DNA of 64,000 bases, from positions 162,080,118 through 162,144,117 of the forward strand of contig OZ023265.1 in NCBI GenBank assembly GCA_964006375.1, read 5' to 3'. This stretch comes from Tillus elongatus (Eukaryota > Arthropoda > Insecta > Coleoptera > Cleridae). The notes under the pieces were generated by a model that saw nothing but the letters and a program-made list of their open reading frames with translations, was not told the DNA's origin and did not search any database. Shown in pieces: positions 24,421 through 37,389 of the stretch. How positions within the stretch are numbered: position 1 is the first letter of the stretch; each line of letters opens with the position of its first letter. The position numbers and the translations under genes are program-made.

Positions 24421-24938
24421 GAGGCCTATGGTTGAACACACTGAGACCTTGGAGACGATCTCCACCGAGATTTGAGGAGTAGGCAGATTGAGGCCCCGTA
24501 ATCGAGCTACAACAACCCAACCCACCTTTGTCCACCGCTCTAAGGAGTAGGTAGATTGAGATTGACATAAAAATTGAAACTGACTAGGGGACCTAGTCAT
24601 TTGAAGAAATTTTTTCAAAATTCGAAAGTCGCGATCTCCGCATTAGTTAATTTTTTTAAAGATAATTCACTAAAAAGAAGAAGAACTTTGATGGAGCAAT
24701 GGATTAATTACGCGAAAAGCCCAAGCTGTCACTAAGAAAGCGGTACGAGGAGAATCGTAATAGCAAATCACATTTGCAACGCATTTGCGAAGCAAAGTAG
24801 GTAAAGCTATATGAAGTTAAATTTCGTCATACGTTAGAAGAAATTTATAGAAGATCGACAATTCTATAAAAAACATTTTCTCAGATAAATCGACTTTTAC
24901 AACTAACGGTGTACCTTCAACATAGATTTTTAAAAATA
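24421..24938. other. Mixed intergenic/intronic repeat remnants
   Basis: Contains a TA-carrier end block at about 24560-24675 (AAATTGAAACTGACTAGG, then CATTTGAAGAAATTTTTTCA, and the inverted AGTTAATTTTTTTAAA end). The remainder is unassigned AT-rich sequence. Confidence 0.5.
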
Positions 24939-24977
24939 TATTTCAACAACACACCACGATGGCTTACAGGCTAAATA

Positions 24978-25262
24978 CTATCGTACCGTGGGTGTCGACA
25001 AGGAGAAAAGAGGCAACTTGTTAATCCTGGACTTGAAGGTTTGGAGGTTCGGAGGAGAAGGAAAAACATGTGTCGGCAAGGAATTCCACAACTTGGAAGT
25101 CCTTGGGACAAAAGAGCGGGCATAACAAGATGTTCTATGTCTGGTGATCTGAACAGTAAAAGGGTGCATTCGCTCTGTTCCCCTGGTAGATCTGTTGGGG
25201 GCAGGCAGGTGGAGGAACTATGGAAGAAAGCTCGTCTGAGCAGTGCCCGTGCATATATCTAT

Positions 25263-25334
<72 letters not shown>

Positions 25335-27969
25335 CACCAACGGCACCTCGGTGGGAAAGAGATGGCAGCCTTTGGGTGAGGGTAGGGTTACCGATGAGAC
25401 CTCTTCTGAATGGAGTCCAGTATAGCGAGTGTAGAAGCGGCATCGGCACCCCAGATGTGGGAGCAGTATTCGAGGTTTGGCCTTATTTGTGAAGTATATA
25501 AGGTATAGAGATTAGCTGGTGAAAAGTATTTGCGAGCCCGGAAGAGGAAGCCTAATTTATTAACAGCCGCTTGTGCAATTGAAGTGATATGTTGGTGCCA
25601 ATTGAGATTTCGATCCACAGAAATGCCCACAAGTGAAAAGGACTCATTATTTTGAATAACTTGGTTGTTAATTGTGATGGGTCTAGGGCTGGTGTATCTC
25701 TTATGAGATAGAAAGTAAGACTGAGATTTGGTGGAGTTGAATTGTACAAGATTTATATTTCCCCGGTCTAATATTTTTTGAAGATCCACAGAGACAGAAC
25801 CCTCCATGAGTCTGCGATTCTCATCTAATTGGGCTAAAGAGACAGGTTGAGAAAATTGAATATTTGAGTGGAGGGTGCTGTCATCCGCGTAACTGTGAAC
25901 AGGGTTGGATGTTTTAGAGAAGAGGTCATTGATGTGGAGAAGAAACAAAGTAGGGGCTAAAGCTGAACCTTGAGGGACTCCTGCATTAATTGGATACAGT
26001 TTAGAGGAATGGCCATCCATGACAACAGAAATGCTCCGGTTGGAAAGGAAATTAGCTGTCCAGGTACAGAGTTTTGGTGGTAGACCACAGGCCGGAAGTT
26101 TATTAAGCAGCGCTGCGTGCAAGACCTGGTCGAATGCTTTGGATATGTCTAGAGCGACAATCTGGGATTCACCGTGTGGTTACATAGACTTGCTCTAAGA
26201 ATGAGTGACAAAGGAAAGGAGGTCGGCAGTTGATCTGTGCTGACGGAATCCATATTGCCTGTCGTGGATTAGACTGTGTTTTTCAAGAAATTTTAGTAAT
26301 TCGATGTTTATACACTTTTCCATCACTTTAGAGACGACTGAAATGAGAGAAATAGGCATGTAGTTGCTAGGAAGCGCTTTGGATCCTTTCTTGGAGACGG
26401 GTTGTACTCGAGCAGTTTTCCAGTTACTAGGGAATATGCCTCTATTGTAAAATGTTAGAAACAGACGAGTCAGGGCAGGAGCAAGTTCTGGTGCGCATTT
26501 TTTGGAAACAATTGCTGGGATCTCGTCAAGGCCAGATGCTTTCCTGGTATTAAGAGAAGAAAGCATATTTCGTACCTTTTTAGTGTTGAAAATGATATCC
26601 GTCATTTTATGCGCGACAATGGGGACTGTTGGTGGTTGAACATTTGGAGGTGGGTTGAGAGTAGAATTGCCGGCGAACAACGAGGCAAAAAGTTCAGCCT
26701 TGCCCAGGGCGGTAGAAACAATTCCATCCCCTGAAACAAGAGGTGGGAACGTGCTCGTGCAGAAATTATTCCCAATAGATTTATCAAGAGTCCAGAAGGG
26801 TTTGCTGCCGTTGGAGCTTGAGAGGACTTTGTTTTTGATGTGGTTATTAAACGAGTTTTTTGCCTAAGAAAGAACGCGGACATAGCGGTTTCTTGCGTCG
26901 TAAATGCTTGACGGTTTTCTTGACTGGGATTGTGTAGAAGCGTTTTGTGAGCTTTGACCTTTTCAAGTCTGGCCTTGTCACAGGATTTAGAGAACCAGGG
27001 CTTTTGAGTTGCTCAAGAGGTTTTCTGTGTACGTGGAATAAATATTTCCATGCCAGCCTGGATAGTTTCGGTGACGTTTTGTGAAATATCAGAGAGAAGC
27101 AGACAGACGCCCTCATGGAAATGAGGCAAAGTAATCCCGCACTTCGTCACAGTTCGAGGAGTTGTAGTGCCAAACGATACGTGGGTGTGATGACTGTGTG
27201 ACCTCGGGTTGCATTGCGCAGGAAGCAGTGACCATGCCGTGGTCTGAGCGACCCAGGGGGGGCGGTGACTGATATGTTATAGCATTCAGGCTTTGTAGTA
27301 AGAAGGAGATCCAAGGGATTTGAGCTGTGTGTTAAGATGCGAGAAAAGTAAGTAGGTTGCTGAACCATATTGGCTAAAGAATTGCTGACTGCAAATGCCT
27401 CCGCTGCTCTCCCTTGTGAATCGGCTTTTGAAGATCCTAGCCATTCCTTATTATGGACATTGAAGTCACCTAGAATAGTGACCTCGGAGGAAGAATATTC
27501 CGAAATCAGATGGTCTGTTTTTTTCAGAAAGGTAGTCAAAGAGCTGGACAAAGTTGACCGGTAAATGCAACAGATGAATTTAGTTGCAGCCCTGAGAGAG
27601 AGTTTCATCCAAAGTATGTATTTTCTTCCAGCTTCTAAATTGGGGTCTGGTGCAGGGTAGATTGCTACGGACGTATGCGCACACGTCTCCATGCAAGCTA
27701 AAGGAAGTAAGGAGCTCATGCCCTGGGAAATTAAGGTAATTAGTGGCTGTTTTGGCACTGGTTTGGGTTTCGGTGAGGAAGAGGAGTTGGGGCTTATTAG
27801 CCTGGAGAAAATGGTGTACGGAGTTCAGGTTAGAATTTAGGCCACATATATTCGAGAAGGATGTGTTAAATCTTGATGCCGGCGCCCCATGTACACTCCT
27901 CTCCCGGAGATCTGAATGGAGTGGTATTTTATCTCCGGAATCGTTTGTACAAGGAGGAGCCATCATCAT
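24978..27969 (-). pseudogene. ORF2 of LINE copy B: AP-endonuclease + reverse transcriptase
   Basis: Starts MMMAPPCTN at 27969. The endonuclease shows FSNICGLNSNLNSVHHFL, LFLTETQTS (catalytic Glu) and TILGDFNVHNKEW (Asp/Asn). The C-terminal SDH region is frameshifted. The RT shows ARVQPVSKKGSKALPSNY, DRQYGFRQHRSTADLL, LDISKAFDQVLHAALLNKLP (first Asp), NAGVPQGSALAPTLFLLHIN and YADDSTLHS. The tail has SFVPRTSKLWNSLPTHVFP. Frames break near 27580, 27120, 26860, 26190 and 25390, and a (GA)n expansion sits in the thumb. No copy in the window is functional. Confidence 0.85.
25264..25333. repeat. (GA)n expansion inside LINE copy B
   Basis: 70 bp of pure GA replaces the short GAGAGAGAGGTCACC present at the same ORF position in copy A (3304-3317). 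The encoded DLSLFYRY becomes a Ser-Leu run. Confidence 0.95.
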
Positions 27970-28190
27970 TTTTGTTTATAAGGGAAACCGACTCATACAC
28001 CAAAGCCGTTGGGACTTCACCGGCCCCTTGATGCAAGGGGTGGTACCTCCTCGGGCGGGATAAAATCCTTTACTATCACGTAAAGGAAAAGTCCACTACC
28101 ACCTGCTTGACTCCCATTAGTGCCTCGTACTATAGGCAGGAGTTACCTTGGGCCTATTATTTTAGTTAGTCCCCGGACCCACAGATGAAA

Positions 28191-29150
28191 AAAGATTTTT
28201 ATCCTATACTCAGTGTTTCTATCAAAGATACTCCAGTGTGTGACGTGATTTTTTTTTTCATTGCTATACACTGTTTGCTGAAAACCTCATTATATTGTTA
28301 TCTCAGTATAAACTTCCCAACGCGCACGTTTCTAGTCTAGTATACGTTTCACTATACCAATATATTTTTACGCCGCCACAGTCGTTTTATCTGACAAAAC
28401 TCAGGTGGTGATTGTAACTTATTAATTATGCTGTTACCAGAACGCCATTAGAGTACGAATATAACTTTACCGGTAATTATAAATCTGGTGTGAACGAGTG
28501 TAATAAGGGAGCCTCACCGGTGACGGCAAATATTTGATCGTAATCCGTTGATATTTATGCGAACAGCCTTGTAAATAATACAAACCCTCTGATAATGTTC
28601 AGTACATGGTGGATGCGTCGACCCCGTCCTTTACCCCGCCCGCTAGTCTTTACATAAATGTAAAATATGTTTGCAATATTCTGACAGATAGCAGAACACA
28701 TACACAACAGAACGCGGGAACTCAGCCGTATCGATTTGCTGAAAGTGAAAACCCCATTTGAAATTTAAATGCCTTCACGTTCATTTTAACTGTGTATCTA
28801 CCAAAGTCCAGAGGGAATCGAGCTCTATTTATGGCAGACAATGTCGGAGGTTTTGTTGACACGTAAAACGGTTTAGTGTTTACCTACATTACTTATAGAA
28901 ACACTTTCACATTTACGAAAATTTAAAAGATGGCTCATAGTTAATATAACATAATATATGCATAAGTAGGTATAATTCTGCGTTCTTTGTTTCGGATTTT
29001 AATCAGACTTTCAGTCACCATCTTACAGATCAATGGTCTATAGCTTGTTCCTGGGCATTTGCACAATTAATTTACTTCTTTTGCTCATTTTTCAATATTG
29101 AAATCAGTTTTTATACAGAAAACAATGTGAACGAACTCACCACCTTGTGG
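28191..29150. other. Low-repeat stretch, nothing recognised
   Basis: The longest piece of sequence without visible transposon structure. It is balanced in composition, with stops in all frames, no splice-bounded open stretch that I trust and no RNA gene. Possibly unique intergenic or intronic DNA. Confidence 0.45.
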
Positions 29151-29154
29151 TTCT

Positions 29155-29690
29155 TTATACAATATCGGAGACCCCATTCACGGCCCCGTAGGTGCCGTGG
29201 GATATCGAGGTACTGTGAGACTGTACTCACTAAAACCCCCTCCCTGGGAGTACCGGACCTTAGTCCATACCTCCGTCGGAGAGATTTCACACAATGACTT
29301 TTTGGGTATGAATGTTTCTATTCTGTTTTTGCCGCGGGGGCGTTAGCGGGTAAGTGTAAGCTTTGGACGCTTATGCTTATGTGGAAGTTGCTTGTCGTAG
29401 TCGGTGGCACTACGGATGAAGAGCATTTGGGTGAGAAGCGGCTTTTGCGAACTGGGTTGTGGATAGTTGAGTTATAAACTCAAGTATCGAAGGCATTTCC
29501 AGATCAGAGTGAATCTGACTGTTTCGGACAAACCATGGCGCTCCGGTAACCATTCTCAGAATTTTGTTCTGGATGATTTGAAGGGTCTTGATGTGTGTTG
29601 CGGCCGCGGTGGCCCATGCAGGTGATGCATAGGTCAAAGCTGGCCAGATAATGACTTTGTACATGAGCAACTTATTGTTCATGGACATAA
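29155..29690 (-). pseudogene. Jockey-clade RT C-terminal fragment
   Basis: The minus-strand frame from 29688 reads NNKLLMYKVIIWPALTYASP, AWATAAATHIKTLQIIQNKI, then WFVRNSQIHSDLEMPSI. The order YK-(I/L)I-P-LTYA-P-W...LQ-IQNK-LR...WFVRN-IH-DL is the signature of the Jockey-clade thumb. The region down to 29155 has the GC-rich character of a LINE 3' end. 5'-truncated. Confidence 0.75.
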
Positions 29691-29871
29691 TACTAAAATA
29701 AATGGTTTAGAACTTCTTATATTGGCCACCAGAAGACAGAAATTAGTTGCATCACAAAGTTCCTGATACATATAATAGATGGCACAACAAACTAACGGTC
29801 TATGAAAGAAAACCATTATTTGACTTTTGGTGCCTGGTTCCCTGTTCATTAATTCTATCATATTAAAAATC

Positions 29872-30326
29872 TCTGGACGCAGCAAGTGCGTTATGGTAGC
29901 GAATTTTCTTTAAAATATTTTTAATAGCAAATGTCTTTCTTTGATGAAAGCAGGCATCAAACTTGGTTGCCTATATAGTAGAAACAATGTACCATATTTG
30001 ATTGAAATAAATTTATTGTTTGAAAATATATAAACATTTTTCAAAAGTCTAGATGCAGCAAATCTGTTATGGAAGTGAATTTTCATAAAAATGTTTTTAG
30101 TAGCAAATGTGAGCAGGCATCAATCTGATTACCGGTATAGCCTATGTAGTAAAAACAATGTACTATATTTTAACAAAATTACTTATGGTTTGAAAATATA
30201 CAAAAATTTTCCGAAAATAAACTTAACTGTTGGCAGATTTCTGAAAACAGTTTTTTGAAAAACGTTCGGGAGCTAAACTGCAAATTTACCGAAAATTCGT
30301 TACCAAAACGCACTTACTGCGTCCAG
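29872..30326 (+). mobile_element. MITE, TCTGGACGCAGC family, copy 4 (seed of the satellite)
   Basis: Left end TCTGGACGCAGCAAGTGCGT; right end ACGCACTTACTGCGTCCAG. A partial second left end lies at about 30048. The right half is repeated four more times downstream. Confidence 0.7.
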
Positions 30327-31447
30327 TTTTTTTCTTACAAACGCATCATATTTCGATAAAAAATGCAAAAATGCATTAACGAATTTGTTCTACGAAAATT
30401 AGTTAAACAAAAATTATACACCCCTACTTACTCCTGGTCCCGTGACTTCCTTGGGGAGTGTGAACAAGAAATTTTCCTTGGGGTTTGAGGATCCAGGGGG
30501 GTGCGGGCCTAGGCAGGTTTCTGAAAACAGTTTTTTGAAAAGCGTTCGGGAGCTAAACTGCAAATTTACCGAAAATTTGCTACCAAAACGCACTTACTGC
30601 GTCCAGATTTTTTCTTACAAACGCATCATATTTCGACAAAAAATGCAAAAATGCATTAACGAATTTGTTCTATTAAATTTAGCTAAAAAAAATAATTATG
30701 CACCCCTACTCACTCCTGGTCCCGTAACTTCCTTGGGGGGTGTGAACAAGAAATTTTTCTTGTAGTTTGTGGATTCAGAGGGGCCCTAGGCAGGTTTCTG
30801 AAAACATTTTTTTGAAAAGCGTTCGGGAGCTAAACTGCAAATTTACCGAAAATTTGCTACCAAAACGCACTTACTGCGTCCAGATTTTTTTCTTACAAAC
30901 GCATCATATTTCGACAAAAAATGCAAAAATGCATTTACGAATTTGTTCTATGAAATTTAGCTAAAAAAATAATTATGCACCCCTACTCACCCCTGGTCCC
31001 GTAACTTCCTTGGGGAGTGTGAACAAGAAATTTTCCTTGGGGTTTGAGGATCCAGGGGGGTGGGGGCCTAGGCAGGTTTCTGAAAACAGTTTTTTGAAAA
31101 GCGTTCGGAAGCTAAACTGTAAATTTACCGAAAATTTGCTACCAAAACGCACTTACTGCGTCCAGATTTTTTTCTTACAAACGCATCATATTTCGACAAA
31201 AAATGCAAAAATGTATTAACGAATTTGTTCTATGAAATTTAGCTAAAAAAATAATTATGCACCCCTACTCACCCCTGGTCCGTGACTTCCTTGGGGAGTG
31301 TGAACAAGATATTTTTTTTGGGGTTTATGGATCCAGGGGGGGGCCTAGGCAAGTTTCTTAAAATAGTGTTTCGAAAAGCGTTCGAGAACTAAACTGCAAA
31401 TTTACCGAAAATTCGCTACCAAAACGCACTTACTGCGTCCAGATTTT
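30227..31447 (+). repeat. 280-bp satellite array, about 4.4 units
   Basis: The landmark CTTACTGCGTCCAG recurs at 30313, 30593, 30870, 31152 and 31429 (periods 280, 277, 282, 277). A unit is: MITE right end, ACGCATCATATTTCGA, AAAATGCAAAAATGCATTAA, CACCCCTACTCAC, TTCCTTGGGGAGTGTGAACA, GGTTTCTGAAAACAGTTTTT, back to the MITE end. Each unit reads through as a similar open frame (NKKFSLGFEDPGG, then RQVSENSFLKSVRELNCKFT), but frames drift at unit edges and there is no start context, so I do not call it coding. Confidence 0.88.
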
Positions 31448-31489
31448 TTTCTTATAAACGCATCATATTTCGATAAAAAATGCAAAAAT

Positions 31490-32168
31490 GCATTAATAAA
31501 TTTGTTCTACGATAATTAGCTAAAAACCATAAACTTCACTAACCCCACAAATAAATATCCAAAAAGCCACCAAACTTAACTAAACTGACAGCTAAAGCAC
31601 CAGAGAAAGGGTCTATTTGAAATGGATATTCTGTAAACATTTTAGTAAAATGAAGGGCAATGACGGTTGAATCTGAAACTTAAGGGTTTGCAGAACATTT
31701 TTCTTGCAACATTTTCTTTTCACAAACAGTATTTGTTTTACATTCTTCGCCTAAACATTGCCAATTTTGACGTTTAAAATTGCGAGTTTGACGTTTTGCG
31801 GAAAACTCCCAAAATTTGTTACTTTAACTGCCCATAACTTCTTTGTCTTTACAGCTAGGGACCTAAATTTTGGTACAGAGTTCACTCTTTATAATACAAA
31901 TACGCGTACCAAATTTAGTTGCCCTTACTTTGTTATTTCCGGAGATATTAATTTTTTTATAAAGAAAATACAAAATTTTCCGGGAAAACCTGGTCCGATT
32001 TTCCTGGCTAACGAACTTATCCAAGCCACTTGCAAAAGGAAGGTACTCTGCAAATTTTATCAAGATCGGTCCTTTATTTTTTGAGTTATCGGTCGGATAT
32101 ATATATATATATATATATATATAAACACAGATCTCCCCATAAGCGAATTTTTTTAAAAAAATTCGCTA
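31490..32168 (+). repeat. TA-carrier with short (TA)n
   Basis: Complete carrier from TTTGTTCTACGATAATTAGC to the inverted end TTCGCTAAA. (TA)13 sits at 32098-32123. Inner words include ATTTCCGGAGATATTAATTT, TTTTCCTGGCTAACGAACTT and GATCGGTCCTTTATTTTTTG. Non-coding. Confidence 0.7.
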
Positions 32169-32172
32169 AAAG

Positions 32173-32486
32173 TCTGGACGCAGCAAGTGCGTTATGGTAG
32201 TGAATTTTCATAAAACTATTTTTAATAGCAATAATGTGTGTTTTTTTAAGAAAGCAGGCATCAAATTTGGTTACCAGTATAATCTATATAGTAAAACCAA
32301 TGTGCTATGTTTCATCAAAATAACTTTATTGTTTGAAAATGTACAAAAATTTCCGAAAGTAAACTTAAAGTGTTCCCCAAAAAACGCGTTTCTTGGTCAA
32401 CCTTATAGGTTAATAGCAAATTGAGCTATTCAAATATTAAGCATTTGATCAAAATTCGCTACCATAACGCACTTGCTGCGTCCAGA
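32173..32486 (+). mobile_element. MITE, TCTGGACGCAGC family, copy 5
   Basis: 314 bp, with ends TCTGGACGCAGCAAGTGCGT and ACGCACTTGCTGCGTCCAGA: about 40 bp of near-perfect TIR. The best-preserved member. It abuts the TA-carrier end. Confidence 0.85.
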
Positions 32487-32499
32487 AGTTGCTTTCTTA

Positions 32500-33193
32500 C
32501 AAACATGCATTATATTTCGATGGAAAATGCAATAACATAAGGCGTGTTTGGTTAAAAAAAAAGAAAATTTGTATCACCAACGACTTATGGGCCAGCCTGT
32601 GATTGTAGAAATTTTTTTTTAAGATGTAGCTCAAGACACCCTATAATTAATATATACAAATTTTTTTTCATATCTTGTATAATAACAGATATATTGAGCT
32701 TTATTGATTTTTTTACGAAAATTCTACAAACATTATATACCATTAAACGATAAACTCTATAGCTAAGACTACTGCCAAGCGTCAGAGAAAGGGTCTATTT
32801 GAAATGAATTTTCTGGAAACATTTTATTAAAATGAAGGACAATGACGGTTGAAACGAAGACTTCAGGGTTTGTAAAACATTCTTCTTGAGACATTTTGTT
32901 TGCATAGCCCGTATTAGATTCAAGTTCTTTTCCTAAATGTTGCCAATTTTGACGTTTAAATCGCAACTTTGACGTTTTGTGAAAAACCCCCTTTTTTTTT
33001 AAATGCCTATAACTTTTTTGTCTTTTGACCTACAGAGTTAAATTTTGGTACGTTGCTTACCTATAAGGATGTAAATCAGCGTACCAAATTTGGTTGCCCT
33101 TACTTTGTTAATTACGGAGATATAATTTTTTTTCGAAGGAAAACACAAAATTTTCCGGGAAAACCTGGACCGATGTTCCTGGCTAACGAACTT

Positions 33194-33271
<78 letters not shown>
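32500..33271 (+). repeat. TA-carrier left part and (TA)n, interrupted by transposon 2
   Basis: Begins with the CTTATGGGCCAGCCTGTGAT block and GATATATTGAGCTTTATTGA, then the standard carrier words, ending TTCCTGGCTAACGAACTTAT and (TA)n at 33199-33271. Transposon 2 starts at 33272; the missing carrier end resumes at 36304. Confidence 0.7.
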
Positions 33272-33274
<3 letters not shown>

Positions 33275-34035
33275 GGTCTCCCAAGTTGAGTAGCCTATTA
33301 GATTATTTTCCAAACTATGCATATCTGAATGCTGAAAATTTGCACATGGGGGTTGCAGAAGATGCTCTATCTGAAAAAAATAATTTCCAAAATGGCGCAC
33401 TTCCGGTTCTACCAGAAGTAGGTGCTAACTTTGTTATTTTAAATGGAACACCCTGTGTATTATTACATTTTTAGAATGCTTATTTGATTTTAGGTGGACT
33501 TTTATTAACAAACCTTAGTCCTATCTTCAAATGTTATCGAAATATTTCAATTTTTTCGAAAATTCGAGCCACGAGAAGGGTTTTTTTATAAGGGTATTTT
33601 AGCTTTCTGGTGGGTGTGTTAGGATATTTTTTTAAACTGTGCATTGCAGGACAACAAAGGTGTGTTGCGACATTATTGAAACAATATTTCATATACAGGC
33701 TGTTTTGTGTAACGTATATGAATTCCGTAGCTTTCAAACTCAAAAAACTTGTTTATTTCAAATAGAACACCCTGTATTTTATTATTTTATCAAATGCTTC
33801 TGAAGACACTCTTTCAAACTGTGTTAGCATTCCCTATACCTAAAAACGATTTTTCTTGAGTTATTGACATTTTTTATAAAAAAGCACAGAATTCCGCAAA
33901 AAAAGTTAATTAATTAACTTATTCAATAGAACACCCTGTATTTTATTGTTTTATCAGATGCACTAGAAGTCACTATTTAAAACTGTATTAGCATTCCCTA
34001 TACCTAGAAACCATTTTCCTTGAGTTATTTACAAC
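33272..34035 (+). repeat. Left TIR of transposon 2 (~764 bp)
   Basis: Besides the end itself, the arm contains three internal copies of the end-like word GAACACCCTGT (33446, 33765, 33927) and two copies of AGCATTCCCTATACCTA (about 33826 and 33990), so its inner half is a degenerate ~165-bp tandem repeat. These could be extra transposase-binding sites. Confidence 0.85.
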
Positions 34036-34261
34036 TTTTGGAAGAAAGCACAGAATGCCACAAAAATAAGTTAGTTAATAAACTTATTAGAGTGCTGTCT
34101 ACAGTTTGACGTTTCAGTAATGTGACATTATTGTTTTATTACCTGAGTTGATGTATGTTTGTGTGAACAATAATTATTATTGTTATATCTTGTATATCGT
34201 GTTGGGCAAATTATCATAAATAGATAAATAAAAATAAAATAAATTACGACTCGAGAGTATA

Positions 34262-35335
34262 ATGGAAAGCCGTAACTACTCACATGAACAATTGCTCAAT
34301 TTGTTTTACTTTTACGGGGAGTGTAGCAGAATTGCCAGCAGGACATGTCGAATGTTCAACGAACGGTATCCTGAGGTACCACCAATGACAATTAAAAAAT
34401 TCAGAAGGTACGAATCAAACTTCTTGAGCACTGGTAGCTGCCATATGAAAAACTCATCAAGAAACGCACCACTAACAGGAAACGAAGACGTTGAAATCAC
34501 TGTATTATCGTATTTTGAAGCCCATCCCCAGGCATCAGTAAAAACTGCTGAAGCTGATTTGAACCTGTCGCATTCGACAATACATAGAATATTGCGTAAG
34601 CACAATATGCACGATTATAAATTTACAACTGTGAATTTTCAACAACCTAGTGATGCAACACGAAGAGTGGAATTTTGTCAATGGCTCCTGGATCGTCACC
34701 AAAATAGTCCCTCCTTTATAAACAATATAATTTGGACAGACGAAGCCAAGTTTTCACATGAAGGAATTTTTAACAGACACAATTCGCATCACTGGGCACA
34801 GCAAAATCCTCATGTGATAAGAGAGCGCTGTTTCCAGAATAAATTTAGTTTTAATGTATTTGCTCTTCTAATGGACAATAAAATTTCTTACTGTATTTAC
34901 GATAGTAACCTTACCTCCAATCAGTACCTAAAAATCTTACGAACCACAGTCAGTCATTTCCTGGACACTCTACCCCTCAACCATCATATCAATTGTTGGT
35001 ATCAACTAGATGGTGCCCCTGCGCATTCTTCAGCAGATGTCAAGGTGTACATGAATGAAGTGTTCGAAGATAGGTGGATAGGACGCGGAGGAAGATATGT
35101 TTGGCCTTCACGGTCACCCAATCTGACGCCGCTCGATTTTTACTTGTGGGGCAAGATCAAGTCAGACGTTTATGCAACTCCAGTTAATTCAAGAGAAGAA
35201 CTTGAAAACCGAGTTCGAAATAGTCTCGACAACCTTAATCCCTTCGAAATACAGCGTGCAATAAGTGATGGAGTTCTATCTCGCTTGGAAAGATGTGTTA
35301 ATGCAAATGGTGGACAATTTGAACAATTCCTATGA
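34262..35335 (+). CDS. Intact DD41D-type transposase (DUF4817-like HTH)
   Basis: 357 aa starting at ATG 34262 in ACTCGAGAGTATAATGG context; no stop or frameshift. Residues 1-55 form the DUF4817-like N-terminal HTH (LLNLFYFYGECSRIASRT, ERYPEVPPMT). A second HTH spans about 88-120 (ASVKTAEADLNLSHSTIHRI). The catalytic triad is D160 (IIWTDEAKF), D250 (YQLDGAPAH) and D292 (SPNLTPLDFYLWG), with 41 residues between the last two. RWIGRGG (271-277) is strongly conserved among all five relatives here. The role is cut-and-paste transposition at TA. Classical mariner is DD34D; the DD41D spacing is seen directly, but I cannot place it in a named family without a tree. Confidence 0.93.
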   Translation: MESRNYSHEQLLNLFYFYGECSRIASRTCRMFNERYPEVPPMTIKKFRRYESNFLSTGSCHMKNSSRNAPLTGNEDVEITVLSYFEAHPQASVKTAEADLNLSHSTIHRILRKHNMHDYKFTTVNFQQPSDATRRVEFCQWLLDRHQNSPSFINNIIWTDEAKFSHEGIFNRHNSHHWAQQNPHVIRERCFQNKFSFNVFALLMDNKISYCIYDSNLTSNQYLKILRTTVSHFLDTLPLNHHINCWYQLDGAPAHSSADVKVYMNEVFEDRWIGRGGRYVWPSRSPNLTPLDFYLWGKIKSDVYATPVNSREELENRVRNSLDNLNPFEIQRAISDGVLSRLERCVNANGGQFEQFL

Positions 35336-35456
35336 TAATATAATTTCTTTTATGTGTGACAGACATTCACATACATACATAAATACATACATAAATGCAT
35401 ACATTATTAACATAATACTGTATTGGCCGAATTCTGTACTTTTTTTTATTAAATTG

Positions 35457-36440
<984 letters not shown>

Positions 36441-37389
36441 CGATGCATATTCGCAAACAAATTGTCTAAAAATATTATGTATAATTTTTTGGAACAGTGT
36501 GTATCTGTAAAAAATGTATTCTTTTCCGATCACCTTCTTCCTTACTATATTCTTAAGTTCTAAACAACTTCGCAGTCTATATATTTCTTTTTATCATAGT
36601 GATTAAACTTTTTCTCTTAGTAAGTATTAAAGTTAATTAGAAAAGGTCAGACTTATAGCTTCAGCGGACACAAAAGAGATTTCCAAGGACGGTAAAGAAC
36701 AAAAGTGAGTATGTGTCGATAAGCGGCTGTCTTAGAAGTGTATCTAAGTTATCCGAGTAAATTTCTGCACTAGTGATACAACAACACACACATCCCACAT
36801 AACTCACAGACTTAGATCATGGTCTCTTTTTCGTCCATCGAGCAACTTAGAAGGATGAACTAATTTATCAACATGTTCTGGGAAACTTATGAGCAAACTT
36901 GGCCGCGATTGATTAAGTCGGCCCAGATTGAAATCCTGATTGAGTAACAAGAGCAAAAGGAACATTGATAGTTTCAATACTCTTAGCTAATTTGTATTTC
37001 AGAACTAACATTGATATTGTTACATTGTAAACGACAAGGGAAACTTATCCAAATGCATTACAGTTATCGATAACTATGAGGAATTATGTTCCGGGAAGTT
37101 TGAGGAACTCTAAAACTTTATAGATGCCTTGCAAGAGGCAGTAGCGGAAGTTATTGATGTGTGAGAGTGGATGATGGAGTTAGTTATATTAGATCTAGAC
37201 GACTAGAATACTTTATGACGCTCACTCCCAAAATCAACATGGATGAAATGATTCATAACGTTATGGTACACAAAATATCTTATATAATGTTGAAATTGCA
37301 ACATTTGAATGTGTATAGTATGAGTCAAGGATTGAATAAAGTTTGTGGCCGTAAACTTTTTATATAAAATGTATAAATTATATTGACAG
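36441..37389. other. Unassigned stretch
   Basis: No protein similarity that I can recognise and no inverted ends. A few short open stretches (for example 37161-37367) have no homology signature or context. Confidence 0.4.

Larger units (their letters stand above)
24939..28190 (-). mobile_element. Jockey/CR1-like LINE copy B (nearly full length)
   Basis: The most complete copy of the family: a 5' leader (about 27970-28190) rich in CC/GG, ORF2, and a 3' end at AACAACACACCACGATGGC. It is minus strand, like all other copies in the window. Confidence 0.8.

Noticed and set aside
24117..24568. Open frames of 101 and 127 codons on both strands
   Set aside because: They cover the retrozyme-like repeat B in opposite directions, with no protein signature.
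25041..25449. Open frames rich in Arg-Glu or Ser-Leu across GA arrays (also 43430-43684, 45654-45922)
   Set aside because: Artefacts of (GA)n expansion within LINE copies.
29679..29885. Minus frame MLRPEIFNMIELMNREPGTK
   Set aside because: Considered as a transposase or zinc-finger remnant, but no motif could be recognised.
30442..31219. Repeated open frame NKKFSLGFEDPGG in the satellite
   Set aside because: It follows the repeat unit, shifts frame at unit edges, has no recognisable domain and overlaps MITE termini. Kept only as a question in the findings.
30227..31447. CRISPR-like regular repeats
   Set aside because: The period is 280 bp with no distinct spacers. This is a eukaryotic satellite, not a CRISPR array.
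36661..36900. Possible LTR retrotransposon gag/pol relic
   Set aside because: A few words seemed copia-like, but no LTR, PBS, protease or RT motif is visible.
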